A stretch of DNA of 64,000 nucleotides from Luscinia megarhynchos (Eukaryota > Chordata > Aves > Passeriformes > Turdidae), in NCBI GenBank assembly GCA_034336665.1, contig CM067570.1, forward strand, positions 10,500,002 through 10,564,001. The letters run 5' to 3'. The notes beneath the pieces are model-generated. The model ran no database searches. It was not told the DNA's origin and worked only from the letters and a program-made list of their open reading frames with translations. Numbering within the stretch: position 1 is the stretch's first letter; each line of letters begins with the position of its first letter. Made by a program: the position numbers and the translations under genes. Shown piece after piece: positions 37,301-50,194 of this stretch.

Positions 37301-38354
37301 TCTTTTAGAAGGAAAACCACAGAGAATGCTGCATAGGAAAAAGATTGTAGAAGAAGTAGAGAAGCAAGTAGAAATAAGACCTTGATCCTAAACTCTTTGA
37401 ATGTAATGGATTGACTTCAGCAGGCTTTGGCTCAATCCCCAGCTGTCAGAGAGGAAAGTCAGTTTAAAAAAGGAGGGAAAACAGCTGAGAATCAACATGG
37501 AGACAAAAGAAGAAGAAAGAAAAAGTACTGAAGAGAAAAGGAAAAAAAAACCAGAAAGGGTAAAAGGCAGAGTGCCAAGGGTAAAGAGACAGAGGAGAGT
37601 AATAGTGGACACCACTAAAACAGAAGCAGAGTGGGGTGGAGATCAGGATGAGCAAAGGAACATGATCAGGAACCAGTGTGAAGGGCAGCTCTAAGAGAGA
37701 CTGTAGAGATGCAGGCAGGAATATTGGGCAAAACTCATGGGTGAATGAGGAGTCTGTGATTGCACAAGGACACTGGGAACAGAGTCTAGAACTGAATCAT
37801 GGACTGAATGAGGAAAATGCAACTGAATTTTCAAAATTGGTGGATGAAACTTAAGGTAACAAGAGAGGAGCTAGCAGGACAGCAGAAGCTGTAGGCACAC
37901 CCTCCCCCAGAGCCATTAGATTCCCAGATTTCTGCTCTCAATCAGTATGTGCCTCAACACACTCTTATCTACAGATGGCAATTTGCTATTTCTATGAGTT
38001 AATTCTGGTGTCTCAACAACCAGGATGGCGATGTGGAATTTTACTGATGTCAAAGATAGAACATCACCTTCAAAATGGAAATCTTTTTTGTCTGGATTGC
38101 TTAAAAAAAATAGGAGATCACATGCATACAAAACTCTGTTCAGAGGGAACAAAGTCACTCAAAAAGTCAGGAGATGCTAGATTAAGAATGCTGGAAAAAT
38201 TGTAGTAGCCTCCCATGAACACAGTTGGTGGAATGGGGTTTTTAATGACACAATTATTTTTTCCTCCCAGATTGCCTAAGCTGTTTGTTGTAATAGTTGG
38301 GAGATGTATAATTAAAGGCAGGAGATAACTGAAAGGAAGAAGATGGTCTTATCA

Positions 38355-38450
38355 TTAATGCAATGTGACCTCTGTAACATTGGGCAAATTGCTTAAATGA
38401 AAATTTCCCCACATTATCTCTAAATGTTCATATCTCTGTTTCTGAGTATC
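38355..38450 (+). repeat. Possible MIR-like remnant
   Basis: CAATGTGACCTCTGTAACAT, then TGGGCAAATTGCTTAAATGA, then TATCTCTAAATG resembles sense MIR (GTGTGACCTTGGGCAAGTCACTTAA..). The match is split by small insertions and the 3' half is unclear. Confidence 0.42.
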
Positions 38451-39004
38451 CAACTTGGTATCTGAACAGATTTGTAGAAATGCTGAGCACTCGTAAGAGA
38501 AACTGAATTGAATAGAAGCAGCGCAGTGAGTACTTAATGCTCTGTACAGCTGACTATTCTGAAATAGGAGACCTTTGACTGCTAAGCTGTACACACAAAA
38601 TAGGAAGCTCAACCATATATTCCCTATCTATGAAGTGGAAAGACATCCTGTTTTGTTGTACGATGTAATGGAAAGACAAGCTTATCACAGGCATGAAGCA
38701 CTTGAGCTCTTAAATGATAAACAAAACACAGAGGTATAACTCACACCAAAGGGAAGTCTGAGAAGCGTACAAGAAGGGAGGCAAGGGACACACATGGATC
38801 ATGGAAGTTAAAATATGAAAAGCTGTGCACCTACTGAGCACCCTCTACCTTGTACACTGAAAAAGGAAAGGGACTGTGGGAAAAAAAGCACGGTCAAATA
38901 TTAACAGATGCCTGTTTATCTAAGCAAACAGTTTTAGAGGAAACGAGCAGTGACAAGACAAGAATGTGTTCAAAAAACATTCTGTCAATCCTATGCAAAA
39001 ATGT

Positions 39005-39068
39005 GTTAAGGACCTATAAAACTGAGATAATGATACTTTTCCTTGCAAGCAAAGTGCTTGGAGAACTG
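39005..39068 (+). repeat. Possible MIR-like remnant (3' half)
   Basis: TATAAAACTGAGATAATGAT, then ACTTTTCCTTG and CAAAGTGCTTGGAGAACTG resembles TGTAAAATGGGGATAATGAT, ACTTACCT, AAAGCGCTTTGAGA of the MIR 3' half as found in birds and reptiles. Confidence 0.48.
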
Positions 39069-42047
39069 CTGGTGAAATCTGCTACAATACTTAATGCATT
39101 TTTCTTTCACGGGAACTATAAGATCTTACCAAGTGACTCCAGGATAACTCAAAGGATGAATCTGAAGACAATTTTAGTCAGTGGGAAGTTAGTTAATTTC
39201 AGGGGTTCTGGAGCAAAATCCATGAGCCATCAAAACCAGTTCAATTTTATGAAGTGGCTTGATGTCATGAAATGTACACCCTGGAGACAAAACCACAGAT
39301 TTGAGGTTATTAGGGTGACATAAGCCAGGATCTGGGTTTGGTTTATTTTTTAAACAAGTCGTGTCTTGGCAGCAACCCAGAAAAAAAAGCAATATATGTA
39401 AAAACAATAAGAGGAAGGATAGCATGGTCATAAAACAGCCACTAACGTCTGTGAAATATAAGAGGGGGACAGCATTGAGTCTCCACAATGGCATTGTCCA
39501 GCTGAACTAGTATAAAAGAATGGAACAAGGCTGAGCTGAGGCTGCCAAGGTCACCTCAAGCTCGTATCTCCACACATGCTGCAGAAGGAACTTAGCTGAA
39601 AGGGACAGGTTTCTTTCACTTTTGCCAGTTATCCAGCAGGAAAAGTGAGCACCTGCTGAAGGCTCTTGTCAATAACAAGCGTGAATGGTAGCACTAAAAG
39701 TGCAAGGCAATGCAGTGAATGTGACCTGAGAAATACAGGCTGATGGTGAAAAATGCTGCAGATTTGAAGTGCACCATAGTTCTCCAAGTTTATGAAAACA
39801 ATATGTCTGGGCAACTCACATGGGAGACAATGACAGGGCACATGTCTGTGATGTTACTGTGGAAAGACAGAAAGTGCAAGGAACTAAGCATCATTTAGAA
39901 ATGGAATCTTACCATGATAGTGATGAAAATAGAACCACACCACCCATTTTTGTCAAATTTCCTGGGCCAACCCTCTTGCAGGCCCTGCTCTAAGTCAGCT
40001 GGACACACTGTTCCCAGCACTGTCAAAATACTCCTTAAGAGGCCAAGTACCCAAGTACTGCCTGTCACTAACAGATCTACTCCTCTGTGAATTCCCATAT
40101 GTAAGCTTTTATCTCACTTTGCATATGGCTTCTCTGAGTCCCATGGAAAAGGGTGACATGTACATTAATGCTGAAAGTGACAGGGAGTTATTGTCACTGC
40201 AGCTGGGCTGCAGCTCCTTTGTGTAGGTGAGGGTTTGATGGACTGAGTGTGCAGAGTCTCCAGAAGTAAAAGGGCACCAAGTATTTTCTTGAGTAGGTTA
40301 TGCTTAAAGCCTGCTCTGAGAATATGAGCAATGTGGGATTCAGTGAATTTGCCTAAATGAAGAATTACCAAGCATTTATGTTCTAGTAAACCTCAAGACA
40401 AGAGCTCTAAAGTATAAGCACTTTTATTCTGCTGTCATTTCTTTGGAAGAGGAATCTCCTTTTCTCTAGATAACATCTTGCACCATAGTGTTCTGGTCTG
40501 ATTAGAAGCCCTTCACACTGGTGTGTTGCAAGTAATATTTATCTTCGCTTTCCTCTTAATTCAGTCCTGAGGTGGTCAGAAAAAGACAGAAATTGAAATA
40601 TTTAACTACGTGTCATCTATGAATTCTTCCTTACCACCTTATCTTCCACCTTCTTACCTTGAGTTTGTGCTTTTCCCTGTCACATTACTATCTGATTGCT
40701 AATGTATGCATAAATGCCAAACTTTTAAGTGGGAATCAACTTGTTTTTAATATTGTATACTTACAGGAGGATTTTAAGGGCAAGGACCTTTTCTTTAATT
40801 GGCATATAGATATAATGTAATTCTGTGATAAGGAACATGGATATATTTGGATGACATAAATCAAAACACTCAGTGTTTGTACCACAAGAGGGATGATATG
40901 CCTTATGCAATGGAAAATCATGACTCAAATCTTCTGGAATTACAAACCCACAGCTTTAATCAAAATCTTTTGGCTTTTTCCTGTTAATACTTAAAAATTA
41001 CAATACATGAAAGAAAGATTACATATTGAGATTCTGCAAAATAAGTTAATTTTTCTGCAATGCCGACTCACGTTCCTTTCTTAAGGCATGTTGTGTGGGG
41101 AAAGTGCAGCTGACTTCTGATACAGTTTTGCTTTTGTAATTGAATTTACATGCTGTAGTAAGATGCCCTTTTAAATTTCCTTCTTTTCAAATCTGTTCAT
41201 TGTTTTTCGCTTATCATGTTGACAATACTACCACAAGGCCTATTTGGTTTATAATTGCATTTTGGCAGGGGAATTTGTTAACATAAACATCACATTTATT
41301 TGCCCACATTGCTAGTAAAAAATATTTGAAATAATTGTAAAAATCCATTTGACCTTTCACTTTTGATGCGTTGTGGAGTTCTGAGGAATTTCACCAAGTG
41401 TATGAGTAAGACAGCTTCCTTTCTTTGGAGTAACTTTATGTTTTATGTAGTAAGAAATGCAGGGAAAATTAATGTTCTTTGTTTACAAACAACAGACTCC
41501 TATTCAAGTGTTGAACAACTGTTATTATTAATTATTTACATTGTGATAGCTCTGCAGAGACAGCAGAATGGAGCATGGCTCTATTTTGTTAGCTGCCATA
41601 CAAACATAGATGAAAAAGATGATTGTGACTGTTTCCTATGCCCAATATGCAAAGTTGCTTAAGGTAACAATGATTTGTCTATAAAAAACAGGAAAAGGCT
41701 TGGATTAATCCAAACAAAAAAGCCTAATTGTACTACTAAAATCATTTGTGGTAAGGAAAAGGGAAACAACTAGAAAAGAATGTGCTGCATTAACCTCACA
41801 TCTGTTTACTTTTAATAGAGGGATCAGCTATTCAAATCTTCAGAAGGGCCACTAAAAAAACAAGACTGCAGAAGAATTAAGATGATCATGAAAGAAAAGT
41901 GAGATTTTTTAATGGCTACTTCCTGCATCACCTGTGTGCTGAATTCCACCAGTGCACTGCTGGACCAGATCAGGCTCTAGAGGAAGACCTTGGTGATTCA
42001 TTACTTTTGCCAGCTCTGGCTTAAACCCGAACAAGCACTGAGTTCCT

Positions 42048-42395
42048 GTTCATAGAATCATTGAATCTTAGAATCACAGAACCACAGAATCACAGAATAA
42101 TATCCTGAGTTGGAAGGCATCCACAAGGTTCATCTTCTGGCCCTACACAGGACACCCCAAGAGTCACACTGTGCTCCTGAGAAGATTGGCCAAACACTTC
42201 TTGAACTCTGCCAGGATTGGTGCTGTCACCACTGCCCTGGGGAGCCTGTTTCAGTGCCCAACCACCCTCTGGATGAAGAACTTTTTTCTAATATCCAACC
42301 TAAACCTTCCTGGACACAGTTTCATGTGTCCCCTCAGTTCCTGTCACCAGTCACCAGAGTGGAGAGATCAGTGCCTGTCCTGTTGCTCTTTCTAC
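42048..42395 (-). mobile_element. CR1 LINE, 5'-truncated copy
   Basis: Non-LTR retrotransposon fragment, about 350 bp, in minus orientation. The left end carries the 3'-terminal short repeats in antisense (AGAATCATTGAATCTTAG, AATCACAGAACCACAGAATC). Then come GAGTTGGAAGGCATCC, CTGCCCTGGGGAGCCTGTTT, CAGTGCCCAACCACCCTCTG and GAAGAACTTTTTTCTAATAT, which are diagnostic antisense CR1 words. Only the 3' UTR and the extreme 3' end of the second ORF region are present, the usual dead-on-arrival form of avian CR1. It is the least diverged repeat in the window. The right boundary is approximate, as similarity fades after CAGTGCCTGTCC. Confidence 0.9.
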
Positions 42396-43686
42396 TGGAT
42401 ATTTTTTCTCTCCTATCCATTTCTTCTGTATCTTTCTCTTTTTAGCTTGTTTTTAAGTAAGGGTTTTGATTAGTTGGCCAGGATCTCAGGCCTTGTTGCT
42501 GGTAGGGTGAGATCCCTGCATTCAAAATTCGAATCATATTTAAATTTTTAAAACTGGACATGAAGACGCTTTAGATTCACTCATTCTATCAAATTTAAAA
42601 TAACAGTGATGTAGGAATCTACAATCTAGGAGCATTGCACTAATCTAAACTTACAAAAAGACTATTGTACATTCTAATTTTGGATCCAGAACTATTTGAA
42701 AGTATTTCTGTTATTGATAAAACCAGCATCAGAAGGTGTTAATCCTGTAGAAGTTACAGGTTTAAAAGATGGATGTAGGAAATCCATGGGATATCAGGAC
42801 ACTGAAGTCTGTAAAACTACAGGCTAAAATTATCATTACTGGATTACATTTCTTTCTCCTAGCACATTGCTGTTTCCAGTAGATTTGATTTGTTATTGTT
42901 GCTTCATTTTCAGTATTATGCCAGTTTCTGGGTTCTACTGAATTCTCCAGAAACAGCAGCCCCCCACAAAGTCCCACTCCACAAAATGCCTATTTAAGAT
43001 GGGATTTGTGTGTCAGAAAACAGTCAGGGATGCCTTTTTCTGTATGCCTGCTAAATGATACTTAACCTACTGTGCCAGAATCTAGAGAAGGCTGTTTTCT
43101 CCTACAGACTTTTTCTGAGGAAGAAATTGCTTTCTCTCTCTAAGAGGGCTGTTTCCATCAAGCTTTTGGAGAAGCAATCTCTGCTAGAAGGCATGATCAT
43201 GATCATAAAGGCATCTCAGCACTGCAATTCATATATGAGAATTGGAGGGAGCAGCCCCTTCATTTAATCTGATTCACAGGGGGCTGAGAAAGAAGCAGGC
43301 AGAAGCTCAATTTGCCAACAGGAAATCTGACCAAGAAAAGTACAGTTCTAGTCTGGTTTAGGTGAAGAGCTGAGCTTTTTATAGAACTATGTTAATTAAA
43401 AATGCTTCTGGTTAATGTTGCTTGTTCTCTGCAGAAAAAAAATGCAGTGGAAGCAATGATAATAATCTACTATTACAATTTTGTAACATTACTGAGTCTT
43501 TGATATATTTATTTTGAGTGCCTTATACTGTTCTTTTTAGGCTGTGCTATCCCTTTGGTGTGTTGTGGACTGCTGTGCTGCACCATTTCCCTGTACAAAT
43601 AAAGTGGAAGAGGAGGATATGTTGATCTACTTATTTATTACAGGGAACCCAACCTATGATGAATAATATAATTTTGCAATACCTGG

Positions 43687-43706
43687 ACTACAGTTCCCAG
43701 GAGGCA
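43687..43706 (+). promoter_or_regulatory. Isolated SBS-like motif
   Basis: ACTACAGTTCCCAGGAGGC matches the ZNF143/THAP11 SBS consensus ACTACAAYTCCCAGCATGC except in the last bases and one A/G change. There is no CpG island around it, so it is a single motif of unknown significance. Confidence 0.3.
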
Positions 43707-44837
43707 AAGCAGCTATGTTTAGGAAGCAAAATATTTTTCTTTTTCCCTGCCATTTCAGGCTATTGTGTATAAAAGAAGGTCTCCTTAACTGCCCATTTTC
43801 CAGGCAGTGTTAACCAAGGATCCACAATGACACAATAGAGGAGACCTACTTAAGGGAAAAAAAAGAAACCAAGACTTTTTTCATATTTCATCATCTTCTA
43901 ATGAGTTTATTTTCTTTTATGTGAGGTACTTAGGCTGATTCTTCAGAAAAATTGGAAGTTAATAATGATCAATCTGCATTTACTCTGCACATAACCATAG
44001 AGGTTATGATGCATGGCATAATTGCAGTGTACTGAATGTTTCCCTTTTACAGCTGGCTGCAGAGACTGTAATAGCCTGTTACTCATTTCTAGATGAAGGA
44101 GTTCCCCCCTCAGTTTAGGAATTTGTGCTTCTGCTGCTGAAATAATCTGAACTTGATCCTGACTGGTAGCTGTAGACAGCTGCATTTAATTATCATACAA
44201 ACAACATTTGTTTATCATTCTCCATTCAAAACAACCCCAATACACCTGACAACAACACTGTATCAAATAAGCCAAAGATGCTCTTGGAAAGGAAGTTCTA
44301 CTAAATGCTCTTCTTTACAGCTAGTAATTTATCTCATGCGTTAAGTTTTCTTGTTTCTTTGTTTCATTTCTCTTTCCCTCAAAGACAATAAAGAAGCAGA
44401 GAAGACCCAAGGTTAGATCTGGCATAACTCCAACACCAGTTTGCCTCTTATTCATCAATTAATTATTTATCTATTTTCCCAAGAAAGACAAACAATATGC
44501 AAACAAAATCAGGATGTATTATGTGTATTTACAAGTGAGTGAAACACAACTAAGATAAAAGAATGAATTGAAAATTTAAATTATTCTTGAGGAAAAGACA
44601 CCAGGGATGAAGTGAAATTTCATGAATGCGTTCAAATACTTTGGCCCAAATCCATGCCAGCTATTAATCCACAGCTCACAGATGAATTTGTTTCACTGTT
44701 ATTTAAAAAGAGAACAAAAACCTGAACCGGAGCTGTTACAATGAGCTGACAACCTTGGCGCAGAGCACAATGGAGTGGATTAGACCCGAGAAAACACATT
44801 TAGCTAGAGAGATGTCACCAAAGAGTAAGGATGAGCT

Positions 44838-44965
44838 TGTAGCTATGGCTTTAGTGCATGACTGGGAAGGGCTGGATTCACATCTTGCGACATGAACATT
44901 TCCCCTCTCTATGGGTCTGTTCCCTGAGTAAAATAAATCATTTTACCATTCTGCACCACGAAAAC
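44838..44965 (+). repeat. MIR-like SINE remnant, 5' part included
   Basis: GTAGCTATGGCTTTAGTGCA, then TGACTGGGAAGGGCTGGATT, then CATTTCCCCTCTCTATGGGT and CTGTTCCCTGAGTAAAATAA follow the sense order of the tRNA-headed SINE: TAGCTCAGTGGTTAGAGCA, GGACTGGGAGTCAGGA, CATTTCCCCTCTCTGTGCCT, CAGTTTCCCCATCTGTAAAAT. The best-preserved part is the CATTTCCCCTCTCTATGGGT word. Confidence 0.6.
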
Positions 44966-45099
44966 CTTCCGTGAAGATGTGATGTGCTGCCATTTGAGAC
45001 CATACCTGGGCTTTGGAGGGCAAAAGCCATTCTTCTGAGTGAAGGACAATCCCAGCACTCCCCCAGGTCCTCAGCATCGCATCCAAATCGCGGCTAAGT

Positions 45100-45600
45100 G
45101 TTGAAGGGAAGGACGTAGAGATGCTGTTGTCTGTGCTGGCCCACAGCCGGGATGAGCAGACCTGGCCGGAGCTGCCCCTCAGGGGGAATCGCCCCTCAGG
45201 GGGAGTCGCCCCTCAGGGGAATCGCCCCTCAGGGGGAGTCGCCCCTCAGGGGAATCGCCCCTCAGGGGGAATCGCCCCTCAGGAGGAATCGCCCCTCAGG
45301 GGGAATCGCCCCTCAGGAGGAATCGCCCCTCAGGGGAATCGCCCCTCAGGGCGCCCCTCTCCTGAGGGCAGCGCTGTCAGCCCGGCGGCCCTGGTGGGCT
45401 CCCAGGGCAATGGCTGTTCCCCTGGCAGCCGTGCCCGGCGTTCCCCTTCCCTCGGGGCTGCTGCGGTGCCCCCACTATGCCCGGCGCGCACGGAGGCGGA
45501 GCCGGGCCCTGCTGCCGTCTCAGGAGCTCTCCGGGGGCTGCCACCGAGGAGAGGTAAGGCTGGAGGCACGGCGTCTGTCATCTTTGGGGTGATGGCAGAT
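45100..45600 (+). other. Orphan CpG-rich spot with minisatellite and splice donor (candidate non-coding first exon)
   Basis: About 500 bp of GC-rich, CpG-rich sequence between PDIA5 and the putative SEMA5B promoter. The left half is a tandem repeat (see 45174-45350). The right half (45360-45553) is unique CpG-island sequence ending in a good plus-strand donor, GAG|GTAAGG at 45554. This is the expected anatomy of a first exon: an alternative upstream exon of the rightward gene or an unannotated lncRNA. Two overlapping plus-strand frames stay open across it, but only because the repeat unit has no stop in any plus frame. I recognise no protein. Transcription is inferred, not seen. Confidence 0.45.
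45174..45350. repeat. 16/17-bp GC-rich minisatellite, about 10 units
   Basis: Ten full tandem units plus a partial one, each beginning GCCCCTCAGG. Unit starts are 45174, 45191, 45208, 45224, 45241, 45257, 45274, 45291, 45308 and 45325, with a partial unit from 45341. Lengths are 17 or 16 bp because of one G gained or lost. The variants are GGGGGAATC, GGGGGAGTC, GGGGAATC and GGAGGAATC. Each unit contains CCCCT-C-AGGGG, an interrupted palindrome that could form a small hairpin in single-stranded DNA or RNA. High similarity between units suggests recent homogenisation, so copy number is probably variable. Confidence 0.97.
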
Positions 45601-47958
45601 CATGGTATTCAGAGCTCCACATTCATATTATAACCGATTTAGGGAACCTATGAAAGGATTTCCTGTGTTTTTCGGGGGAAACTTCAGACTGTCCCTCCTG
45701 AGTGTGGCAGGAGGTCTCCGGTGGCCATCGGGTCCGTGTCACTGCTTGCCTGACCCAGAGGTGATTTCCTCAGTTGTGAAGGGACAGAATGGTTTTGGGG
45801 AAGGTGCTGCTGGAAGGTCTGAAGGAGCCCCTGGACTCCAGAGATCCTGAGGGCACTGGCCCTGCTTGGCAGAGTGGCCACTGGGAATGTCCCAGGGGCC
45901 GGGGGTTTTATGCATAGTAGGTTTCTCTGTCAATTCATTACACATGTTTGGGGAGAGGAAGGAGAACACAAACTTTGTTGTGCTGCTTCACAGGGAACAT
46001 GTGTCAGAGAGCCATAAGAACTGGCAGCTCCCTGGGTTCTGGAGGTGACAGGACATCCCTTTCCAGGGATCAGAGCAGTGGAGGATGCAGGGCAGCTCCA
46101 GCTCCCTGGGCACAGGGATCAGCTCCATAGGACCCATGGACAGAGCTCTGGGGAGCTGGAGACCGGTGCTGCTGCATCATCACTGGGAACTGAGGGCTCC
46201 GGGGCCAATCAGGGCATTCAGGTCTGAAAGTGCACTCAGGGCCCTGGCAATGGGCTGGAAGCTACTGCACAACTGGGCAAGAAATTAAATGAAACAGCAG
46301 AGAATTCCGCAGAAGGAAGCATCTGGTAAAAATAAGCACTTTTGCTGAGCATGGAACATACTGTCACAGGAAGCCACTGAGGCCAAGACCTTAAAATGAT
46401 TGAAGAGGGTTTGGTCAGTTATGTTATAGCAAGATTGCCCAGCTTTGGCATTATTTATGTCAGATTTCAGAGAGATTTTGAAGCATGTGCTCCAGAGAAG
46501 TATTGAGTCTCTCAAGAGATTAACTTGAGATTTAAAGCAGGAAAAAAGTACCAGATTATGGCACTGCCCTCTTAGACTACAATTAGAGAGCATACTGATC
46601 TGAGCAGATTGCCAAGTTGATAACATACCACAATTCTTATACTCTAGGCTGAGTGCAGCCCTGGAAAACAACAGAGGATGTAATTTTGGATTTTGCAAGG
46701 GCTACGCCAACTTATCTGCTGACAATTGAAAGCATATCTGACCTGAGCATCTTTCAATCAGTGAGGTTCCATCCTTCAGGAAAGAGGAATAACTGACAAA
46801 AATTTTATTACTTCCACAAATTAATTCAGGTTTCCTGCTCTTTTATCTGGTGCATAGTGGTTTGTTCTCTCTCTCCTGCCCTCCCTTTTTATTCTTGTAT
46901 GCATGGGAGACAGGAATCCTTCATCACTTAGGTCATCTCTTGTATTTACAAAACCAATTCAATTCTGATGACACATGAAAAATCACCTCTGGATGTGCCA
47001 GTGTATCAGCACAGCAAACTGTAAGTGGGACATGGAATCCTGTGGCAAATCACATATCAGTTTAGAGAAGTTATAATATGGGAACATGGGGAGAAGGGTG
47101 CCATTCGTACCAGCTGCCCTGCTGCCATTCCCAGTTTGGCAGTAATATGGTTTTTTCAAAACATACAGACTACAAGTTGACCTTAAAGAATTCCTGAGTG
47201 AGTCTTAAAGTGAAATTTGCATTAGTTGTATCAAGCTTTTCCCACAAAGCACACATCTGTGCAAAAGGTAATAAATTAGAAACATGTTTCTTTATATACC
47301 TTTTAACTCCACATAGCAAAATGCCCCAGCACTTTGGGAGCTATTGGGATCCTTTGCCTGCCACTAAAGTGCAGTCATTACTCGGCTGCAAAACAGCAGC
47401 TGCTGCAAGATCCACTAATGAACAGTTTGAACATTGTGTGGGAAGAATATTATCTCTTGCTGAAACCACATGAACAGTAATGCATGAATTTACTGATTTT
47501 CAAATACTGTATCATCACAATCTGAATCTCAGATCTTTCATGGATTCTGTTTTTCCTTCCAGTGTCACAGCCTTTTTCTCAATACTTCCTAGCATAAACT
47601 GGAGTTACCATAAAAATAGCTAAGCATAATTGGAGTGAAGTGAATATTGGCAACAATATGAAACTGAGCTTCCTTCAACAGGAGGTATGCAACTGCTTTG
47701 CTGCACCCTGTCATTCAGCATTCTCTTGGCAGAAGTGTTAGGAATTTACACTTGTTACTGGGGACTTTATTTCTGTTGCATGCAGACATATAATTTTCTC
47801 TCCAGGTCACTCAGCATGTTGGTTCTCTTCTCTCCTCTTGTTTGTTGCCCTCTTGTTTTCAGCAGCGGCTGAAAGTTTGCTCATAGCTGGATTTTTGCCA
47901 GAGATACCTGATACAGAAACAACTCAAATAAATATGCTTATTTCAGAGTCTAACTGGT

Positions 47959-48092
47959 CAAAAAAACAAAACCAAAGCAAAACAAAACAAAACAAATCCA
48001 AAAAAAACCAAACAAAAACCCCAACAATAACAAAAAAAAAACAAACCAACCCCAAGCAAACAAAGAAACAAACCCAAAACAAAACAAAACCA
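47959..48092. repeat. (CAAAA)n/A-C-rich low-complexity tract
   Basis: About 130 bp made almost wholly of A and C on the plus strand, mostly CAAAA, CAAA and CCAAA words. Low-complexity expansion; the open frame through it has no meaning. Confidence 0.92.
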
Positions 48093-50194
48093 CCAAGCTC
48101 CAGGACAAAGTGGGGGGGAAACCTGAAAAAGCTTTTGGAAATCTTAAATTAGTCTTGACCTGAGCTCCAAGTAGCAGCAAAACATCACAGCCCTGAGACT
48201 GACAGATGCTTTACTACTCTGGCAGCAGTGGTCTTAGTAGATTGGAGTTTGAGAACGGCTGCATTTGCTGATTGCCTGGAAACTGAATCGCTAAGTGCCT
48301 GAACGCCTATGCAAAGATCTTGCCTTGTTTCCTCTTGCAGTTCAGAGGAAGAATTAGGGAACACAGGTGAAAATCTGGATTAAATTGAATCTGAACTCTC
48401 ATAAAATGTGTCTGTCTCTGTCAAAAAATGTAATAATTCAGACTTAGCTTTCAGACTTGGGAGCTGAGAGAACCTAAATTCTAACACTTATTCAGGCTCA
48501 TCAGCTGATCACCTCTGAATGAGTACAAGTGGGTGCAAGACAGGACATGCAGTGAGGAAGAGGGTGGTGTTTTAGTGCTGACCACTGCACCTCATGAACC
48601 CCCAGCGCCATCATTTGTAGCAATGTGGCACCAACTTCCAAAGCTTGTTTCAAATTGTGCAGTGGAACATTATTGGTGCTTAGGCTGGATAAGCTTTTCC
48701 CTTGTTATGTCAGGAGCAAATGACAGTGTGAAGTGTGGACTGCTGGTTCAGCTCAGCATCTGATGCATTTGCTTACCTGGTGCAGTGTTCTTAGGCAGTG
48801 ATTAATGACAGCTCTTGAGTCACAGTCTGTAGCTGTGATGAGATTAACAGGTAAACCTACAAACAATAAAGGAAAAAGATCCGGAGGGAGGCAAAGGTAG
48901 TGACTGCATCTCAGTCTGACTGCTTGTATATTGGTCCCAATCAGACTGTTCAGAAGTTGCTACATTTCAACCAAAGCATCTTAAAGGTCCAAATATATTT
49001 ATTCATTAGAATAAATGTTTACAGCCAAATCTGACCCCTACAGAAACTGGTGGCTAACTTCTCTGATTTAATCAGACCCAGGCTCACAACTCATATTGGA
49101 ATGCTACTTTTCTTCTGTGGCAAAATCTAAAGTGCCAGCAATATAGTTCTATGTAGAAACAAGGAGATGCAGAAATGCCTGCAATGTTAACAAAGATGGT
49201 GGAAGCTCCCTGTTTTATTCTCAGGGATGTACAAGTAAAAATACCACAGATCATTATGAATTTAAGCATATGCCTATCTTTAAGCAAGTGCTCACTGTCC
49301 TTCCCTGAACTTTAATGGGACTTTGGGCCTCTGTTCAAGGATAAATCTATATTTGTGATCCTTGTACACCTGAGATAGGCTTGCTTATGACTTTTTTGCT
49401 TTGCTGGATCAGGGTTTATAATCCTGTAAGTTGATTTCTATCCTAGTCTGTTTAAATATTTCAAACACATATACAAAAAATAAACCTAATCTTCTGCCAA
49501 TATTCCACCTTTCTGGTCTCATGACATCCAGGAAACAAACCACTGATCTTTCCAATGATCTGACTTACAAATCTACTTTTAGAAGGCACTGGCAGCTAAT
49601 CACTCTGCAGCTGGAATACCTACATTACTGCATCTCTGTTGCATGTGACTAGCTTAGAAAATGAAGTTAAACTTGTACAATAGAAGTAATTTAATACATG
49701 ATTTAGAACTTTAACCATCTTACTACAAATTAATTTGCATGCCTACAACCCTTTACTTGTATGAGTAACCCTATGTGTTTTGATGAGGAAGGAATATTAT
49801 GAGCCTGTTGACTATAGAAATTATTGTATCATAGATCCGTGATAATATTTATATGGCATGTAGCAGTTCCACTACATCGTTCAAGGCAGAACAATTTATA
49901 TCTTTTGTCTTTTCTTCCTTCATTATCACTGTTGAATCTCACATTTTTGAAGAAAGGGAGAGCAGAGTGAAGGTTTGTATATTTCATCATGTTACGATAA
50001 TCTGAATGTAATATATAGGCAATCTAATAATTGAGTGCACTTAACCTGACTTTATACCAAATCAAATCAGAGCTGAGATTTAGATAGGTCACTGCTGTAA
50101 TAAGCCATTTCCGTTGACCCCTGACAGGATGAGCACCTTTTCTGGCTGGTGGTAAGGATGTGTAGTGTCTTATGGAACTGCATTTCGTGAGATA

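Larger units (their letters stand above)
31931..45100. other. Intergenic interval, PDIA5 to the 45 kb CpG spot
   Basis: About 13 kb with no exon I can support. It contains MIR-like remnants (32865-32945, 34218-34342, 38355-38450, 39005-39068, 44838-44965), a CR1 LINE (42048-42395) and an isolated SBS-like word (43687-43706). The longest open frame (34043-34531) runs through the MIR-like copy and has no recognisable protein family. Confidence 0.75.

Noticed and set aside
45174..45350. The tandem array considered as a CRISPR array
   Set aside because: Units are directly adjacent with no unique spacers, and the host is a vertebrate. It is a minisatellite.
46000..46260. A moderately GC-rich segment considered as a repeat or exon
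   Set aside because: No splice donor, no repeat words I recognise, and no conserved protein reading; left unannotated.
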